This document shows positions 1 through 13,136 of a stretch of 64,000 nt of DNA, piece by piece. The stretch is from Motacilla alba alba (lineage: Eukaryota > Chordata > Aves > Passeriformes > Motacillidae). The position numbers and the translations under genes are program-made. Location: positions 17,145,013-17,209,012 of the forward strand of contig NC_052026.1 in NCBI RefSeq assembly GCF_015832195.1, given 5' to 3'. How positions within the stretch are numbered: the stretch's first letter is position 1; each line of letters starts with the position of its first letter. The notes beneath the pieces are model-generated. The model was not told the origin of the DNA, did no database searches, and saw only the letters and a program-made list of their open reading frames with translations.

Positions 1-3000
1 TTTGGATGTTTCAGTGTTATTGTAACTGCAGTTAAATATAGAGAGACAGCAATTAATTACATCAGAAATAGCTGTTAATGCTTTCATTTGTTTTGAGTAA
101 AGGAACTGCAATAATGATCTGGTTTATAATTTTTGTCAAGCATTAAGGTATTTGTGTATTGCCACAAGGTGTAGGGGCCAAAAGGAAAGGGTGTCCTTGC
201 TGTCCTTGCAGCAATGATCTGAGCCCGTGTGACCTGGTGAGAATGGACTGGGCTGTTTGCTAGCACTGAGCTGGAGAAATGTCTGTGAAAACCAGGTGAA
301 TTTTGGATTCACACCGATGTAATTGAAGTCAAACATGGCCATGGGGGCTATAGATCATCATTAATAATGCCACTATCAGAAGGAGTGGTTAGCATGAAGT
401 GTAAACACCATGGAATGAAATCCTGTGGTGTTTTTTGGGTGTGCCTTCTCTTATCCCTTCATTATCAGTGTGTCAGTGCCTCGCTGGGGCTGGAAATCCA
501 AGCCCCAGTGTTGGCTGGTGCTGTTCCAGAGCTAAAGCCAAGCCCAAGAGTGGCTCCAATATTAGTGCACAATCCAGCTGGATCCTCTCTCTGCACACTG
601 AAGGGCAGCAGGGACTGGTTGGATATTTGTATTTTGCCAGTTTAAAATGGCACTGGAGACCTGTGTTTCTGTTTGACCCCTGTTTTAACTCTATCATTAC
701 ATGATAGATGACATGTTTGTTAACACCATGGGATAAAGAAAACCGAATTAAGGGAGACACCAAGGAGACACCACTGCAGGGATGCTCTGGCATCAGGATC
801 ACTCCTGGGGTGGATCCACCTCCCAGACCCTGTTCCAGAGCACAGATCAATGGGGCTTTTTCTCTTGGAAGCCAATATATTCCTTAGAATAGCAGGACTA
901 GATGATGTCAGATTCATTCCCATTAAACAGCATTAAACTGTTCTTTTTAAGTCAGGTTAAAATTGCTTAAGCTTGTTCTGGTAGATGGAACAGAACCTCT
1001 GTGACTCCTGAGCTCATTTAAATAAAAATCTTGTTGTTACAAAGGAGGGAATTTCTTTCTAACATTTAGAATACTTTATAAAAATATCCTCCTTTTTCTT
1101 TTTTGCTCTGGTTTATTCAGTGTGAATTTTACTTCTTGAATGTCTTTCTCTATCCTTTTTCTTCAATCTCAGCTAAGTATTAAAATGATTTTTTTTCCAC
1201 ACTATTAGCTACATTTACATTCTGCAAGATAAAGAACACCATAGCCATTATCCACCAATCCTATGTATGTAACACTTTAGTAATTTAACAGCTCAAACTT
1301 TCACAAAATCTTACTATTAGCTTTAAATAGTATTTTTTGACTTTCAACACTGTTATGGCAAAGCAATTGTATGTGACTGGAAAGCATCTAATTTTGTCAG
1401 AGTTAGAAAAGATAAAGCTGCTAGAGGCAGTGGAAAAATATCTTGTATTTAGCCACAAGTGTATTAAAAATCTCAGCAATTTTTTGGTTTTAATTGTAAA
1501 AAAACTGTAATTAAGATTTAAGTTAGGATAAATGATAAATTCAGAGGCGGAAACTAACTTGCAAGTTTATGAAATGCAGTGTTAAAAAAAAGAGAATCCA
1601 TTATTTCTACAGCCTACAATTTTTTCTTGGCCTCAGGGCACCATTGGGCAAAATCAAAACTTTTATTGTAGAACCTTGTGTGTATTTACCCTCTGGTTCC
1701 TTCCTTTAAAAAGTAAATTTTATTCCATTAATTCAACAACAGAATTTATGTTCTTTGTGTGTTATATGGGTTATTCAGCATGAATATTTTATTTCTTAAT
1801 AGTTGCTGATAGAAGCCACCAACTATTACATTCTGAACTGCAATATGGAACATTTCTTTCTTGCAGTCTTAGATGTCATTAAATATTGTTTTTTAAGGTA
1901 TATTTGTTAGGAAAAGAATTAAGTTAGACATTGATGGACTGGATTTCACAGAACATTGAAAACACAGCTGCATGTGGGATAAAAATAGAGATAAGCGACA
2001 AAAATGAAGGTTTTTTTTAAGCTGCATTTTAAAATTTTATTTATTCACCTATTTATTTATGTAGCTGGTGATGTGTAAGATAACAGTATCACACTTTAGG
2101 CAGCTTAGAAAGTTATTTTCTAAAAAGAATGCAGTACAGATCATTATGTTAACAGTTTCACTCTAGATGTTCCCATAAAGGTTGTCTTTGGAAGTGGTTC
2201 ATATTTTAAAAGAGCATTTATATTTCAAGCCCATATTTAATAATTATTGTTTAAAGCATCCAAAAGTTGTCACGCGCAGTCTTTAAAGAACCTAATTACT
2301 GAAGCTTTAACTAAGCTTGCATTTCTAGCTTTAATTTTTTTGTTGGAATCTTCCACAAGAGTGGGCAATGCTACCATTGGAATGATGTGGAGAATCATTC
2401 CTCTACACTATTACATTGTAGTTTTATTTCTTGCTTAGTGAAAGTTGAGTAAAAGATCTGTATTTATCAATGCACTTTGAAAACCAGGAAAATATTTTGA
2501 AGAACATTTTTGTGTCCCCTGACTCAAAGGCATTTTTTCTTATGGTGGCCAACAAGACACTAGTTTAGCTGAATTCTGAAGTAAGGCTTCCTAAAAGAGA
2601 TTACTTTAAACACAGTGTAATTGATCACTCAACATTCTGGGGATTATTTGTTATTTATTCTCAGAGATACCAGTAAATCTTACTTATACTCTTAAAATAA
2701 TCTGTTGGAGCTCAAAGCGAGCAGCTGTGCAGTGCTTTCCAATATCCTTGTAATCCCCTCAACGTTTCAGATTATTTCTGTAGGATATTTTTTGCTTTAT
2801 GTAGAGTTCTTTATTCTAAATGAGTACTTGGATTAAATCAGGTTGACATTTGTTTGCCAGCAGAGAAAATCAGTGGCAACTTGTTCACTTAAGATAACAC
2901 TTGCTAAGGACTGTGAGAGCTTTCACTAGGTAGAAAGGGTAGTTAAAGCCTTTCCTGTTCCAAATTTGGCCTTTTCCCACAGTTTCTCCAGGTATAGATG

Positions 3001-6000
3001 CCAACATTTACACACAAATGCAAATGTTCATGCAGAAATATTGATACAAATATCTGTGTCAGTAGGAGATGAGACTCAAGCAAAGACACCCTCACTTGGA
3101 ACAGCGACAACTTTTGGCTTGCTGAGTCACAAAATGTAGATGCTCTCTGCATTTAAATTTTATGGCTCAGCTTCCAGTTTTTTGAGGAAGGAAATTATAA
3201 AATTTGCATGAATTATCACACTAACCTAGAGCAGCTCTTTTCTGCATAAATTCAGGTTGGGTAATTGGTGTTGTTGCAAAATTGAATTAAATAGTTTTGC
3301 AAGTCCAGAATTAGGTATACAGAGTTATCTTGATGTGAGTAAACAGGAATCATTTCTTATTGTCTGCAATTTTGTTGGAGAGAGCCCTCACAAAGGCACA
3401 AGAAGGGGCAGAGCTGTTTGCAGTGGATACATAAAATAAATCCTTGGTGTGCAGCAGTGACAGGAACCATCCTGATCTCATGGTGCCTGCCAGGACTTTG
3501 TGATTGCACTCGATCCATTTCTGTGTTTTTAGAAATGCATCAGTAGTTTTAAAAGTTCACTCCGAAGACCTCCTGTATTTTTGTGGAGAACCTGGGAAGG
3601 AGCAGATGTTCTGCGTTTTGGGTCTCTCCAAACCCCTTGAATTACTGCAAGTTTGACATGTTGGATCTTGGGGCACAGGCTGCTCTTATTCAAATTACCA
3701 TTTTGAAATAAAACTGCCACAGAATAAACAGCAAAAAATGCAGTGAAAATATCAGGATCAGAGAGCCACCCTTCATTATCTTCTGACTACTCAAGTAACG
3801 ATTCCACGTCATGAACTGAGTGCTTGGCTGTACTAAAACCAAGCAGAAGTCACTCTGGTAGATACTTAATTTGCTGTTTTTTGAATCTCTTTTCAGTGCT
3901 AGTATGATTAGGATTTATACTAATACTGTAGAATAATATAATATTAATAAAAGTGTCTGGGTTTCGATAAGAAAATACATAAATGCTAACATTTAGCCAC
4001 TATAGACTGCTTTTGTTTCAAATTAGAAGCAGTCACATTTATCAAGGTGTAGTTAAAAGTTTATTTTGAGTAACATTTTCAGAGGTTTGTGCCATGTAGT
4101 CCATGTTAGCTCTTCAAACACAGTCACATGTGGAATTGCTAACAAAAGGTTTTTTAAGCGTGTCGGTAAAATTTTTGATCAGGTTTGTGATGACACTGAT
4201 AATTTAAGGGCTAATATGAAGAAAACACAAATTACATTTACCATTCATAACTTTAAGTTACATTTCTGCCTACAATTTTTAAGGAGTTGTGACAACTCAC
4301 AGCTCTTTTGAATTGACCTCTGATGGTTTTAGATGAGAAGTGAGGTGGATCCACTGATAAAAATTGAAATGAGTGTAGAGAACCAAAATTAAAATCTCAA
4401 TTAAAATTTTTAAAAAGCACAAACTTACTAATAGAAGTATTTGGTGCTTCATCCTACTGAAATGTTTGAAAATTTTAAATATTCCAGATAACTATCAAAC
4501 ACAGCTGCCATCTGCCCTTGGCAGAAGCACCAGCATCTGCTGAGATGCAGACCTGTGACCTCTAGATAAGTTTCTATACACAGAAAAATATTTATCTTCC
4601 TCCTGTGACCTTCCATGAACAAGACATGAGCCATGGATTTGTTTCCTAGGGAACTAGTGACTGAGGAAAATCTATAATTAGATCTGTGGGTTGTTTGCTA
4701 CAAGTGGGAATTGGGTGCTAAGCAGGTTCTTCAAGTATCCACAAGTATTAGACAGACTTCATGTAATCGAACCAAATTTAGAAAAAAATACCCTTCATCA
4801 TGATATTTCTTTTTTAATATCTTCAATTATAAAAATTAAGTACTTTTGATAGGGTACTTATTCCTCTAAGTTCATTTTAATTGCAAAATATTTTTACATT
4901 CAAGACTCATCAGGTTGCTAGCTAAAGGAAAAATAAAATTAGTCCAAATCTTCCAAGAAATTTCTTCAGCTACAGCTGAGTCTTAACTTTCAAGAGCATT
5001 TTAGGTGAAACATTCTCACCAGCTCCATTTTCTCACTTTACTACTCCTATTCAGCTCCTCAGGTCGGCTCTGCAACTTCAGTGTCTTATTCTGCAATTCC
5101 AATTACTCTGCCCAGCTGGAGGGTCCCACTTAATCCAGGTCTTGATTCCTTTCTTTGCTGCGTGCATGGATCTAAAGATAACATTTGTAGCTGAGTCCCA
5201 GGGGCAGCAAATGTGGCTGCAGGGAGAGCAAGCAGCCAGGGTTTTGTTTTCCCCAGACAAGCCAGGGCAGAGCTCTCCAGCCCTCATCAGCAGATTATTC
5301 CAGCTCGAATGCTGCCCTGGTGCCCCCAGCCCAGGGCTGGATCAGTGCATCCTGCTTGTCTGGGTGCTGCACAAGAGGCTCTCAGTAATAAATTAAGACT
5401 TTGATCTTATTCAGAATAAATAGCACTGTGAAATACCTGGGAAGAGGTGCTGTAAATTGGGTCTGTTCTCCTCTTTTTTCCCATTTCTTCCAGATTTAGC
5501 TACACCTGTGGTGATTACACATTGGGCATTTTGTCCTAAGTCCTGAATTGCTGCGATTCCAAATCATCAAATGTGGCAATGCTGCCTCTTAATTTCTGCC
5601 TTTATTGATCTGTGAAAAGCTTTCAGTAAAGCTCTTTTTTAAATCCAAATAATCCCTTGGTTTGTTTGTTTGTTTTTAAGGGGATCTTTTGAGTTCTTCT
5701 TTTAATATTGTCAATCACAGTCAGGTTTTTTCTAACAGAGCACAGCTTGGAGCTGCTCCGTCTGGCTGTCACTCAGCAGAGAGCGGTGCTCCAATTCCTC
5801 CAAGTGACAGGGTGTGCAAGTCACTTAAATAGCAAATCAAACATGGTGCTTAAATGGCTCCTGAAAGGCCAGGCCAGCCGGTGAAAGAGCCAGGCCTCCT
5901 GTGACAAGGAACATTTCTGAGTCCTTTCCCTTTGAGGCCACTAAAACCTGCGTTTGTGACCTCTGTGCTGTAGAGAGGCGGTGCTGTGTACAGAATCCTG

Positions 6001-8882
6001 AGTCTGCAGATAGAGTTGTGAAACAGACTGCTAGGAGCAGGGAGAGGGGAAATTATTTGTAATGAATCTCCTTGCTCTTTATAAATTAGGAGTAAAAGGA
6101 AGCTGAGGAATTACCTGCTACAAAAGCTAATGCACATCTTGATGTGTTTATTGAATTACTTTGCTTCGATCTCTGAGCAAATGCTCATTGTTAGCTATTT
6201 ATATTGGTTAAATCCTCAAATTTAAATCCCTGTAACTCCGGAAAGGGTTCTTCAGGGAGAATTCTTGCATCTGTGTGCAACTACAATAATGAACCTGGGG
6301 CTGAAGGGATCCACCAGTGCCCAGGGCTCCCACATGTATGAATTCATTTTGCTTCATTTGAACACCTGTGCATCCCACTGCAAAGTTGATCTGAATTTTG
6401 CAAACATTTATGCATAATTATGATAGAAAGCCATTATGTTGAGAAGATATTTTTTGGTTGAATATCAAATATCCTATTTGTTTTGATTATTCTAAAAAGA
6501 TCAGGGAAATGGAGCCCTGGTGGTGAAACAACTTCGCTGGTTTTTAATATATGGTGTCATTTTCATACATTGAGATACTCTGTTGAAACATTTGCTTATC
6601 GAATTTACGAACCTTGTCAAATTTCAGATTTGCAGTTGTTTCTACTTAGTAAAACATTGTGTTTGCACTGATGCAACAAAAGAATAGTTGGTATAGTACA
6701 TTTTATAGGAAGTAGAGCCCCAGTCCAAAAAAAATCCTTCAATGTTTCACCCACTTTTTGAGCAGTGCAAGTTCTATTTCCTTCGTGTACACAAAGTCCT
6801 CAGTGTGGTGCTGGTTCAGAGCATTCACAGTTTTGTCTGAATGCCTTCAGGCGAGGAACATTGGTACCATTTGCAGCCCCTAATCAATCTTGCAAAAATG
6901 CATCAAAAATATGCTAAAACCACTTCAATTCTCCCAGGCTTGTTCCTAAATCTGACACTTCCTGAAATGTTCTGCATGACAAAGCTCAGAGTTAAAATGC
7001 TAAAAAGGACCCTCTTGAGAATACCAGTGTTTGTTTTTTCATTTTTGTAATTAATTTAATTTCAATGCTTGACTTTTTTTATTCCCATGTTCCTTCTCTG
7101 AAAGTTGGTATAAAAATTTTCATGTTCAAGGTATTAGTAATACCCCATGCTGAGTATTTCAGAAATTTTATACAGATATGAAAACACTTCAGTTTACAGA
7201 TGCACTATTGTAGTCATACACATGTTCCTTTTTTTTCTGTAATTCTTAAGAGAACAAGTGCAAAGAATATGACTAAGAAATAATTGCTACTCTTGTAATA
7301 AGAGTTTTGCCCAGTGCCACTGAGGTTTAAATGTGTATGAATATGTAAGAATAAATAACAAATAATCCACAGAAATAAACCCAGAATCCAAACTTTGTAA
7401 AAAAATTAATTACCTTGTGTTTAAAGTTCTAAGTAATCTCTTTGATTGAGAAGTATCATGCAATAATTCAGCCAAATCTCTATCTTAAATTGCAAAATTC
7501 AAATATTTTTGTAGTAATCTGTTTCATCCAGGATCTGAAGTAGAAAAATAGGTCCTTAAAGTTTAAAATAACTGAATTATGGCCTTCTTTGCTGGGTTAA
7601 ATCCAGTCTGTTGTACATCTCTTTTCTCTGGGAGATCTGTAGATGTGCATTGTTATTTGGACTGTCAATTGCACCAAGCAAAACATTAGGAGCTGGTGGC
7701 ACAGAAAGAATGTCTGAGGTACTAAATGTAGTTTTTCCCAGCTCTGCTTCCCCCAGAACCCAAACTCTTCACCTCAACCTTGTGTTCCTTGCCTTGGCTG
7801 TATCAGAGCTGGGTCTGTGTTGTACATTCCCTTTCCATTCTGAGCCTGTGGATTCTGGAGGGCCCCTCCAGCTGCAAGCACAGATGTCGGGATTTGAGTG
7901 GGAGAATGGCTGGTTTCAGCTTCTCAGGAAAGCTCTTGGAGATGGACACAGCTTTGAAAACCTTGCCTCTTCCACAGACTGGAGATTGAAAGCTGATCTG
8001 GAAATGGTTTGAAATTCAGGACTGTGATATCTCCTGTGTTGTTGCTTTCCATAAACACCTTTAATTGCTGAAGTTTTACTTGAATTTCACAAATATTCTT
8101 CATTCTTGTCTCCATCAACTTGTTTTGGATGCTTTGGATAACATCCTGAAAGGGCACCCGCCCAGATGTGCTTTGATTGATAACAGAGTGAAGTTAACGG
8201 TCCATTATGCAAACAAGAAAAAGTGGGGCCTGAAAAATATCCTGTACTGGGTTTATCCCTAATTATCACCAGTAAAGGACACAATCCCTTAGAGAACCTT
8301 TAGAATTCCTGTTAATTTTATGGGAATGAATCCACTGGATCTTTTTGCCTGTCACCTGCACATGGAGTGGACCTGGAGAAAGTTCTAACCAGAGAGAAAG
8401 GCAGGGCCAGGTTTGGCCAATATCTGCCCTCACCAAAGAGCACAATTTGGCTCCCACGCTCAGCCACTTTATCTGGCATTTCTTTAAAGAAGCTAGAGGT
8501 ACTAATTTTTACATAATAAATTATTAAAGTCAGCAAACTGTATAAATTCCTTTCTAGACACGGGTTTTTTTATGTTTACCTTGCAGTAATGAAGCAGTTT
8601 CTGTTAGTTAAAGCTTTTGAATAACGATGGGAATATTTTGCTTTTGTTTTGGTTGAAAGACTATTTGAGGCAGCGTGGAGCAGATGGAGCCTCTGACTGT
8701 AAAGAGTAATTTTCAGTATGGCAGGACAGGAAGTGTCTGTTTATTTAAACAATATCTGAACAATGGGCCTAAACCATTGTTTTGCTCTCGTGGAGCACAG
8801 TGATTTGAGGAAAAAAAAATAGTTCACCTTTAAATATTCCATGAATAAATTTGCTTCCTAAGAGGCTAGGGGAAGCAGGAAA

Positions 8883-9052
8883 TCCCAGCAAACAACCCTA
8901 CAAAACAACCCAGAACCAAACAACCCTACAGAAAAAAAACCAAAACCAAAACCACAAAGAACCCAAAAAATCCCCAAAAACCAAACTAACAAGCAAACAA
9001 AAAAACCAAAAACCCCCCAAAACCCAAAAAAACACCCCCCAAAAAACCCTAC
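8883..9052 (+). repeat. A/C-only low-complexity tract
   Basis: Nearly every base is A or C over about 170 bp, with C runs of 2-6 separated by A runs. The minus strand is therefore T/G with GGG and GGGGGG runs spaced by T runs. Confidence 0.93.
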
Positions 9053-10461
9053 AAGTGAGACACTGTAATGCTCTGAAATGAAAAGAATTGGGACATGAAC
9101 CAAGTATTCCTGTCTGGGGGTCAGATTAGTTTTCTAATTAAAAAGTGAAAATCTTATGATGCACCTATAATTCACCTGGCATCAAGAACTAAGAAATTAT
9201 GGGAGTGGTTGAGCCAAACACTTCTTAAAGAACAAAACTGGTGACTGAGCATGGTGCTGCTTAGCTGATTTGCTGGCACTGCAGAACTGTGAATTCTCTC
9301 TCTCGGGGCAGCGTGGGGTTTTTGTGCTTCTATTTCTCTTCTTCTCTTGAGAGCACTCTGATTTACTTTTGTGATAAACCCATAACAACAGGGGGATCAC
9401 ATTGCTGAAATGAGTTTGGCTGCGAGGGATACATAATGTCAGCCCAAAAATAGCGCTGGGGAAATACGTTCTGGCCACGGCTCAGCAGCGAGCAGCTCCT
9501 GTCAGCTCCGTGATGCTCTGGTTGCTTGGAAGTGTCTTTCAGCCGAGCAGGATCACAGAGCCTTTTGCTGGGCTCTCGTGGGTGCTGTGCCTGTAGGATG
9601 GATCACTTGAATTGCCAATTATTCTCTGAAGGGCCCTTGGGATGGGAAAGTGAGCGACGGCTGAGTGTCCACCCAGTGCTGTCCTTGTGTCCTGGGTGAG
9701 GGAACAGCCTCCAACAGCCCATGTTGTTGTGGGATGCTCAGCTGGTGTCTATTCTGAGCCATCTGCCCACAGAAAGTCCCCTCTGACCTGTGAGCTCAGA
9801 GCAAGGGAGAATGAAATAGGTAGAAACCGGGATGCTGGATAAAGTATTCCTGCCTTATCCATATTCCCAGTGGTGGGTGGTGGGGTCCTGTGCTGCTTTA
9901 ACAACCAGTTCCTACGAATGCAGAGCCTTTATCTGCAACACGTAGCCCCTGCCATATGGTGCAGACATTTTCAGTATTAGAACCTGCACTGAAGTTCCTG
10001 AAGCTGTGAAAAAATTATGGAAATATCTGTTTCTGTCTGGGCTTCAGGTAGCAGTGACTGTGGGATTTCATTTATGCGTTTTAGAAAAGTAAAAATGAAA
10101 TCCCAAAGTAAACATTGCGGCAGAAATAGTCTGGCCTTGTTTTATCTCCACCAGGATATTGGGAAAGCATTGTTCTGCAAATGCACTGTGAGCTAGGAAG
10201 TTCTCCTGTGAACAGGGCTGTGCTTGTGCCAGTGCTCCAAATCAGCCTTGCCAGAGGAGATGACAGACAATCCTCCTGTTTTCTTCCTTGCTCCTGCTGA
10301 AGCACCAAACCATATGGCAAATTAAGCCTGATTTTTATTAAACTTTTCATTGTACTGAGCTCCGTGTGAACTGGGAAATACACTTTCTTTGAACTATGCA
10401 GCCATTATATAAGCATCTTAATTAGGAGATGGTAATGTTCTCGCTGACATTCCTGGGAGTT

Positions 10462-10480
10462 CGCGGCTCCCTCTTGTGGC
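10462..10480 (-). promoter_or_regulatory. CTCF-like motif (candidate)
   Basis: GCGGCTCCCTCTTGTGGCT resembles the reverse-oriented CTCF core GCGCCCCCTGGTGGC; 12 of 15 core positions match by eye. Conservation and occupancy are unknown. Confidence 0.3.
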
Positions 10481-10940
10481 TAATTAAGCTTTTTTAAGGA
10501 ACCCTCTGAAAATGACTTTGTGAGCCGCCCTGGGCAAACGCTGCCGTGGTGGCCCGAGCTGTGCTGGGCTCTGTGTCACAAAACCAGGCTGAAGGTGCTG
10601 TGCATGCCTGCAGGCACGGACAGGTAAATTGATAAAAGGAAAAGCTCTGCAAAGGGTTGCACTGAGTGTGCACAGCTCCCTGAAGTCTTCAAAAGGCTGA
10701 GTGAGCTCATCCAGTCCTTTAGAAAACCTCTGTTCTCTGGTCACTCTTCCTCCCATGCATTAGATGGGGAAGAAGGGTTTGCAGCTGGAGTTGGGATGAG
10801 ATGTGGGATGTGCTAGCTCCAAGGAGTACAGACCTTTCAGGCACCCTTTGGGATGCCTCACCATCAAATTCAAGGTGGAGATCTTTGCCAGATTTGATGT
10901 TGAGAAGAAATTTTCCCACTGGTTGGGTTTGTAGGGACCC

Positions 10941-11004
10941 CTATTACTACTACTTCTACTACTATTATCATTATTATTTTTATTATTATCATCATCATTA
11001 TTAC
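10941..11004 (+). repeat. Imperfect trinucleotide microsatellite (TAC/TAT/TCA)
   Basis: TAC, TAT and ATC triplets follow one another for about 64 bp with several substitutions. Confidence 0.9.
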
Positions 11005-11128
11005 ATTCTTTTCTGTCTAGTGTGGAGAAAAATTTCCACATGAATATCTGGGGTTTTTTTACAAATTCCCTTTCAGAGCCCAATATTTGTTTTTCACTCT
11101 TATTGTGGACTCTTACAGCTGGGGCATT

Positions 11129-11208
11129 GTGTTTATACTGCACATTAAATTTGTCATAAACAGGTAAAAATTTGATGGCTCTGGTGGAAATGGCTGCAGT
11201 ATAAACAC
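11129..11208. repeat. 14-bp perfect inverted repeat with 52-bp spacer
   Basis: GTGTTTATACTGCA at 11129-11142 is the exact reverse complement of TGCAGTATAAACAC at 11195-11208. The spacer is AT-rich and itself holds two AAATTT palindromes. Confidence 0.85.
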
Positions 11209-12471
11209 CTCTGAGTTAGACTTTTGTGCTGACCTGGGGCTGATTTCAGGCCTTTCAAACCACTGTTCTTAGAGGGGAAGGTGCACTTGCATCATAATAA
11301 GTCTCAGACATCAGGGCAGAAAATAATCAATTCATCTTTTCCCACAAAAGTGAGAAATGGTCATGGAATCGTAAAATCTCAAACATAGCTTTATGTTAAG
11401 AAAAATTCGTATTTTTAGGCCTGATGTAAAAATACCAGAAACTGGTCCAAAAATGACCTGAACAGCAGGTAACTTTTCAGTAGGAGCCATTAAGATAGAG
11501 TTTCATCACCAAAGCAGAAGTCTCAAAGTGACTTTGCCTCTTTGTCACCTGCAGTGTTGTCTGCCTCTGTGTTTTGGCGTGACTTACTCAAAAATACACT
11601 GGAAGGGAACTTCAACCATTAGTGTTTCTGAGTGTTGGAAGGAGGGAGAAAAAAGAGGTGAAACAGGTTTTTACTTCGAAATTTCTCCGTTCCCCAAAGG
11701 GTTTGGAAAGCAACACTTTATCTGCAAAAATGCTGATTTCCTATTTCATAACTCGTGGCAATTTTTTCTCAATTAAAATAAAAAAAACAATGATTGTGGA
11801 GTTAAGTCAAAATCTCACTGCCCAGTAATCTGCAAACCAGCACTGCTCAACCCACAGCAATAGGGCAGCAAACATTTATTTCCTCAGGGACATTATTAAA
11901 CACCCTGCATATTTATGATCTCAAAATTGGAGAAGGTCCAGATTTCTAAGGCCACTTTCTCCCTTCCTCTTCCTGAGCTGTAATTCAGACCAGAATATAA
12001 ATTTTTGACTTAATGTTTCTGCGGAAATCAGCAATATGAAACTGCTAGAAACAAAAGAACGCCGAACAGCGGAGGGAAGAAATGGCTTGGCAAGATTGTC
12101 AGCCTTAAAGGGCAAGATTAATTTATAATCCCTCAGATTCTGGTGTGCAAACACAAATTTGCAAAGTGTGTAGCTTATAACTGACATTGTGTGGCTCTGC
12201 AGGTTGGTAAATGTTACCGTCACTAATGGGAGGCTGCCATGAAATCGGATTTTTAGGGGTTTTGTTCTCATGGCAAAATAAGGTGATAGTAACAAGGAGT
12301 TGCCATACACTCATGGGTGTGTGTATATACAGAAATCGGAATTTGGGAAGTGGACTAATTCCAGCTGTGTGACACAGCAGTATTCTGGGCAGGATATTCT
12401 GATATTTTCATGCAGAGATTTTGCCCTTGATTTAAAATCCTGGGAAAGGAAGGGTTTGAAAGAGAATTGGT

Positions 12472-12494
12472 GGGGGGGGGGGGGGGGGGGGGGG
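12472..12494 (+). repeat. Run of 23 G
   Basis: Uninterrupted G from 12472 to 12494, after TGGT and before AAACCC. It lies 489 bp upstream of the EC1 exon and would be present as G in the pre-mRNA. The true length is uncertain because sequencing of such runs is error-prone. Confidence 0.95.
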
Positions 12495-12983
12495 AAACCC
12501 AACCTGAAAGTAGTGTGTAATGACTTCACAATGACCAATAAAACATTGTGTGATGGCTCTCTGGTATGGTAAGGGTTGTGAAATAAGAATGCTTCTTGGC
12601 AATCAATACAATACTCTTTTTTTTTTTTGCAAGTTTGTAGCTGTTCTATCAATTTAACAAAAAAGAAGAAATGGCATTAAATGAAATGTCGAATTCTAGG
12701 CATGGAGTGAATTCAGTGATGGAATAACAGAAACTTTAAGTAGTGAAATTGAAGACACTAAAGATAAGATAGGAACTGGCCAAGAACATGAATAGCTTTT
12801 CCAGGGTTTAACACAAAAATTGCACAGTGTCTTGTGAATGATTGAAATCATATTTTATCGTTACATTTTATTGGCAGGGAACATAGCTCAGCATTAGTTG
12901 AAAGACTGAAATGACTTATGTGGTTTTAGGATGAGTTTAAAAGATTTTACAACGTGGCCCATTGCTTGTTTCCTGCCATGCAG

Positions 12984-13136
12984 GTCATCAGAAGTGAAGG
13001 GACAGAGGGAGTAAAGTTTCGCCTCTCTGGGAAGGGAGTAGATCAAGACCCAAAAGGAATTTTTAGAATCAATGAGATGAACGGGGACGTCTCAGTGACC
13101 CGAACCCTTGATCGAGAAGCAATTGCCAATTACGAG
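12984..13136 (+). CDS. CDH13: CDH13 (T-cadherin) internal exon, EC1 body; probably exon 5
   Basis: The exon is 153 bp (51 codons), preceded by a pyrimidine-rich tract ending in CAG and followed by the donor GTGAGT; both junctions are phase 0. The peptide runs from VIRSEGTEG to REAIANYE. It contains FRLSGKGVDQDPKGIFRIN, the GDVSVTRTLDRE stretch and the conserved cadherin calcium-site LDRE. Against human CDH13 as I remember it, the length is identical and most residues match, including GKGVDQ-PKGIFRIN and SVTRTLDRE, so this is T-cadherin and not a classical cadherin. T-cadherin is a GPI-anchored cadherin without transmembrane or cytoplasmic tail, known for homophilic adhesion, axon guidance and binding of adiponectin and LDL. 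This exon gives the middle strands of the first extracellular repeat. The next exon continues the frame at 58550. Exon numbering is inferred by analogy with other vertebrates. Confidence 0.95.

Larger units (their letters stand above)
1..12983 (+). other. CDH13: CDH13 intron upstream of the EC1 exon (3' part)
   Basis: No exon, RNA gene or long open frame is supported here. Most is AT-rich unique-looking sequence. GC-richer patches lie near 5740-5960, 9460-9900 and 10500-10620, without the CpG density of an island. Recognisable content is an A/C-only tract at 8883-9052, a trinucleotide repeat at 10941-11004, an inverted repeat at 11129-11208, a 23-G run at 12472-12494 and a 12-T run at 12617-12628. 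Short open frames show no family resemblance. Assignment to the CDH13 intron is inferred from the exon that follows; the previous exon is outside the window. Confidence 0.85.
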
